A stretch of 64,000 bases of DNA from Tachypleus tridentatus (Eukaryota; Arthropoda; Merostomata; Xiphosura; Limulidae), in the NCBI RefSeq assembly GCF_004210375.1, contig NC_134833.1, positions 19,275,396 through 19,339,395 of the forward strand, read 5' to 3'. The notes under the pieces were generated by a model. The model was given only the letters and a program-made list of their open reading frames with translations. It was not told the DNA's origin and did not search any database. Of this stretch, positions 61,742 through 64,000 are shown one piece after another (the stretch's first letter is position 1; the number at the start of each line of letters is the position of its first letter). The position numbers and the translations under genes were made by a program.

Positions 61742-62031
61742 TTTGTTTGTCTGTTTGTTTTTGAACTTCGCGCAAAACTACACGAGGACTATCTGCTCTA
61801 CCCATCCCTAACTTAGTAGTGTAAGACTAGAGAGAAGGCAGCTTGTCATCATCACCCATCGCCAACTCTTGGGCTACTATTTTACTAGCGAATAGTGCGA
61901 TTGATCGTCGCGTGATAATGCTCCCAAAGCTAAAAGAGCTAGCATGTTTAGAGAAACGGGGACTCGAACCTGTGATTCTCAAACTGCGAATCAAGTGCTC
62001 CTTAATTATAACCACCTGACCATGCCAGGCG
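61742..62031 (-). mobile_element. SINE-A, full length
   Basis: Inverted, moderately diverged; GGGGACTCGAACCTGTGATT is the inverted B-box region, with a small insertion near the head. Confidence 0.93.
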
Positions 62032-62066
62032 TTAGAGAAAGCAGTTCAACCATATAAAATTCACTA

Positions 62067-62151
62067 CCCTCCCAGTGACACAGTGGTATGTCTACAGACT
62101 CACATCGCTAGAAATCGGGTTTCAATACCTGTGATGGACAAAGCAGAGATA
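62067..62151 (+). mobile_element. SINE-B, 3' truncated against the Penelope-like element
   Basis: CCTCCCAGTGACACAGTGGT head and CGGGTTTCAATACCTGTGAT; it stops near GCAGAGATAG, where sequence shared with the Penelope-like terminus begins. Confidence 0.82.
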
Positions 62152-62159
62152 GTCAGTGA

Positions 62160-64000
62160 TGTCGAGAAAACCCACTTGTAGAGAAATATATATGCAAAAA
62201 CGGCTCGTTTGGGTTGAGAAAATATTTTACACAGAAGACCGAACAACGTTTCGACCTTCTTCGGTCATCGTCAGGTTCACAAAGAAGAGGTAACTGATCA
62301 GAAGCTTACCACATGTTTGAAAGGGGTTGTGTAACTGAGTGTTGGAATGTAGAGGGCGGTGTTAGATGTTTGAATATATAATTTTATTTATTTTATTATA
62401 TTAATATAGGTATAAAGGCGTTCCCTTATATTGGTTTATTTTGGGTTTAAGCTGTTGTATAAGTAAGGCTTCTTTAATTTTGCGTTTGTTTATGTTTGTT
62501 TCTTTATTTAGTATTTGAGTGTTTTCTATGGTTATGTTGTGTTTATTTGACTTGCAGTGTTCGAAAACGTGTGAAGGTGACTTTTTATGTTCTTTGAATC
62601 TGGTTTCCATTTTTCTACTTGTTTCTCCAATATAGAAGTCGTGGCAGTTATCACATTGTATTTTATAAATAATGTTGGTGTGGTGTTTGTCAGTGTCGTT
62701 TTTACATAATAAAGACCTCAGTTTTGTGTCTGGTTTTTGAATAAATTTGGTATTAACTGGAATGTCATATTTTGTTACTAGTTTTTGCCAAATGTTGGTT
62801 ATTTGTCTGCTGATGTCAGGAATATATGGTATACAGCAGTATATGGTTTCGTGATTTTTGATTCGTGAGATATATTTACTTTAGTTGGTTGATTTTGCTT
62901 TCTGTCTAGGTGTGTGCGTATAATGTTTTCTACGGTTTGTGGAGGAAACTTATTGATGTTGATGAAGTATTGTTTTATTTTGTCTAATTCATCGTTAATT
63001 TTATCTGGTGAGCATAGTTTTATGGCTGTGTTTATTTGGTTTCTTAGTATGTTGAGTTTTTGTTTTGTTTCATGTGCTGAGTTCCAAGGAATGGGTCATA
63101 CTGGACCCATACAGTCCAGTATGGGTGATTTTTCGGTGGATTTCTGTTTTGAATTGTGTGTCGGTTCTTGTAATTTTGAGGTTAAGAAATGATATTTGAT
63201 TGCTTTCTTCCTGTTCACATGTGAAGTTAATGTTGGGATGTATAGAGTTAATGTGATTGAAAAAATTAAATATGTGTTCTGTAGATATGAATCCCGCAAC
63301 CGTGTCATCTACATATCTGTACCAGTATAGTGGTGGATTTAATGCTGTGTTAATTTCTTGTGTTTCAACTTGTGTCATAAAAATATTGGCTAGAACTGGT
63401 GATACTGGGTTGCCCATGCTTAGGCCATTTGTTTGTATATAGTTTTGGTTGTTGAACATGAAGTTTGTCTTTATCGTGGTGAATTCTATGAGGGTTGCTA
63501 ATTGGTTACTGGGAATGTGTGTAGTTGGATTAGGGTCTCGGATATAGAGTTCTAAGGCTATCTTGCAGGCTTCAGTGGTTGGAACTTCTGTAAAGAGGGA
63601 TATAACATCGAAACTGGCTATTAAGGCTTTATGATTAAGTTGATTTAGATTAGGCTTGAAATTAAAAGAGTCTTTGATGAATGAGCTGGTTGATGTTACA
63701 TATTTGGAGAATGCCCATTCTATGTATTTTCCAAGATTGTAATTAAACCATTCATATGTGGACATTATTGGTCGTAATGGACAATCTGGTTTATGAGGTT
63801 TGGGGACGGCGTATATTTGTGGTGTGCGAGAGTCGGTTTTACGTAGGTAGGAATAAAGTGTTTGTGAAATTGTGTTGGCTTTTTTCATGTGTTGTAGTAA
63901 TTTGTTCAGTTGTGTCTCGTGTGTCTTTGTTGGATTTGTGTGTATTGGTTTAAATTTGTTCGTGTCTGATAGGATGTTCTTCATTTTAAAAAAAAATCGT
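62160..64000 (-). mobile_element. Penelope-like retroelement, 3' part (runs off the window)
   Basis: On the - strand, in order: a reverse transcriptase (63070-63984) with motifs LRPIMS, ASFDVISLF, NGLSMGNPVSPVLANIF and YRYVDDT, followed by ISFLNLKI; a linker; and a GIY-YIG nuclease domain (about 62401-62700) with NIIYKIQCDNC and FYIGETSRKMETRFKEH. This RT plus GIY-YIG order is diagnostic of Penelope-like elements. A noncoding end follows, with the hammerhead-like motif. The copy looks broken by a few interruptions, and its 5' part lies beyond the window. Confidence 0.93.
62241..62278 (-). ncRNA. Hammerhead-ribozyme-like motif of the Penelope-like element
   Basis: The - strand reads GAACCTGACGATGACC, GAAGAA, GGTCGAAACGTTGTTC. 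CTGACGA fits the conserved CUGANGA core, GACC/GGTC forms stem II, GAAA is the second core block, GAAC/GTTC could form stem I, and ACGT could be a minimal palindromic stem III. One extra base sits next to stem II. Penelope-like elements are known to carry such minimal hammerheads. Activity is not shown. Confidence 0.5.

Overview
Organism. This is animal nuclear DNA: AT-rich, intron-rich, and packed with tRNA-derived SINEs, minisatellites and a Penelope-like retroelement. The single host gene I can support is an eleven-exon angiotensin-converting-enzyme (peptidase M2) gene closest in shape to secreted arthropod Ance enzymes. Together with the very abundant tRNA-headed SINEs, this points to an arthropod, probably a chelicerate. 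A horseshoe crab is my best guess, made from memory of its repeats and not tested.

Layout. 1-2260 is a 28-bp satellite-like array ending in a 500-bp assembly gap (2261-2760). 2761-22036 holds no recognisable host gene, only scattered SINEs, a Tc1/mariner-like deletion derivative, a LINE scrap and a striking inverted-repeat cluster at 19.2-19.5 kb. 22037-58769 is the M2 peptidase gene on the + strand: coding exons at 22037-22045, 23921-24008, 31025-31289, 37438-37667, 40168-40359, 42071-42332, 43422-43645, 46781-46925, 48614-48712, 51749-51877 and 58592-58769. All intron phases agree and the product is 606 residues, with signal peptide, HEMGH zinc site and full M2 domain, and without a C-terminal membrane anchor. 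58770-64000 holds the 3' UTR, more SINEs and, at the right edge on the - strand, a Penelope-like element with reverse transcriptase, GIY-YIG endonuclease and a hammerhead-ribozyme-like terminal motif.

Repeats. Two tRNA-derived SINE families recur. SINE-A is about 275 bp: the tRNA head carries a B box GGTTCGAATCC and an anticodon-loop-like CTCGTAA, and the tail runs TTTGCGCGAAATTC then CAAA repeats. SINE-B is about 117 bp: B-box region GGTTTCGATACCC or GGTTCGATTCCCC, tail TAGCTTTGTGC or GGCTTTGCTATAAG. Several copies have clear target-site duplications and some are nested. Most large introns of the peptidase gene carry their own minisatellite family with periods of 23, 28, 29, 31, 32, 34, 41, 42, 60, 62, 131 and 169 bp.

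Best leads. (1) The 3' splice site of the signal-peptide exon, including branch-site-like sequence, pyrimidine tract, AG and the first 8 exon bases, has been tandemly amplified into nine near-identical acceptors; only the last keeps the reading frame open. (2) The donor of exon 6 must be AG|GAATGT, a GA-AG intron or a one-base lesion. (3) The enzyme has lost or changed residues known to bind chloride and the substrate carboxylate. (4) A decayed initiator tRNA-Met copy with a T4 terminator lies antisense in intron 10.
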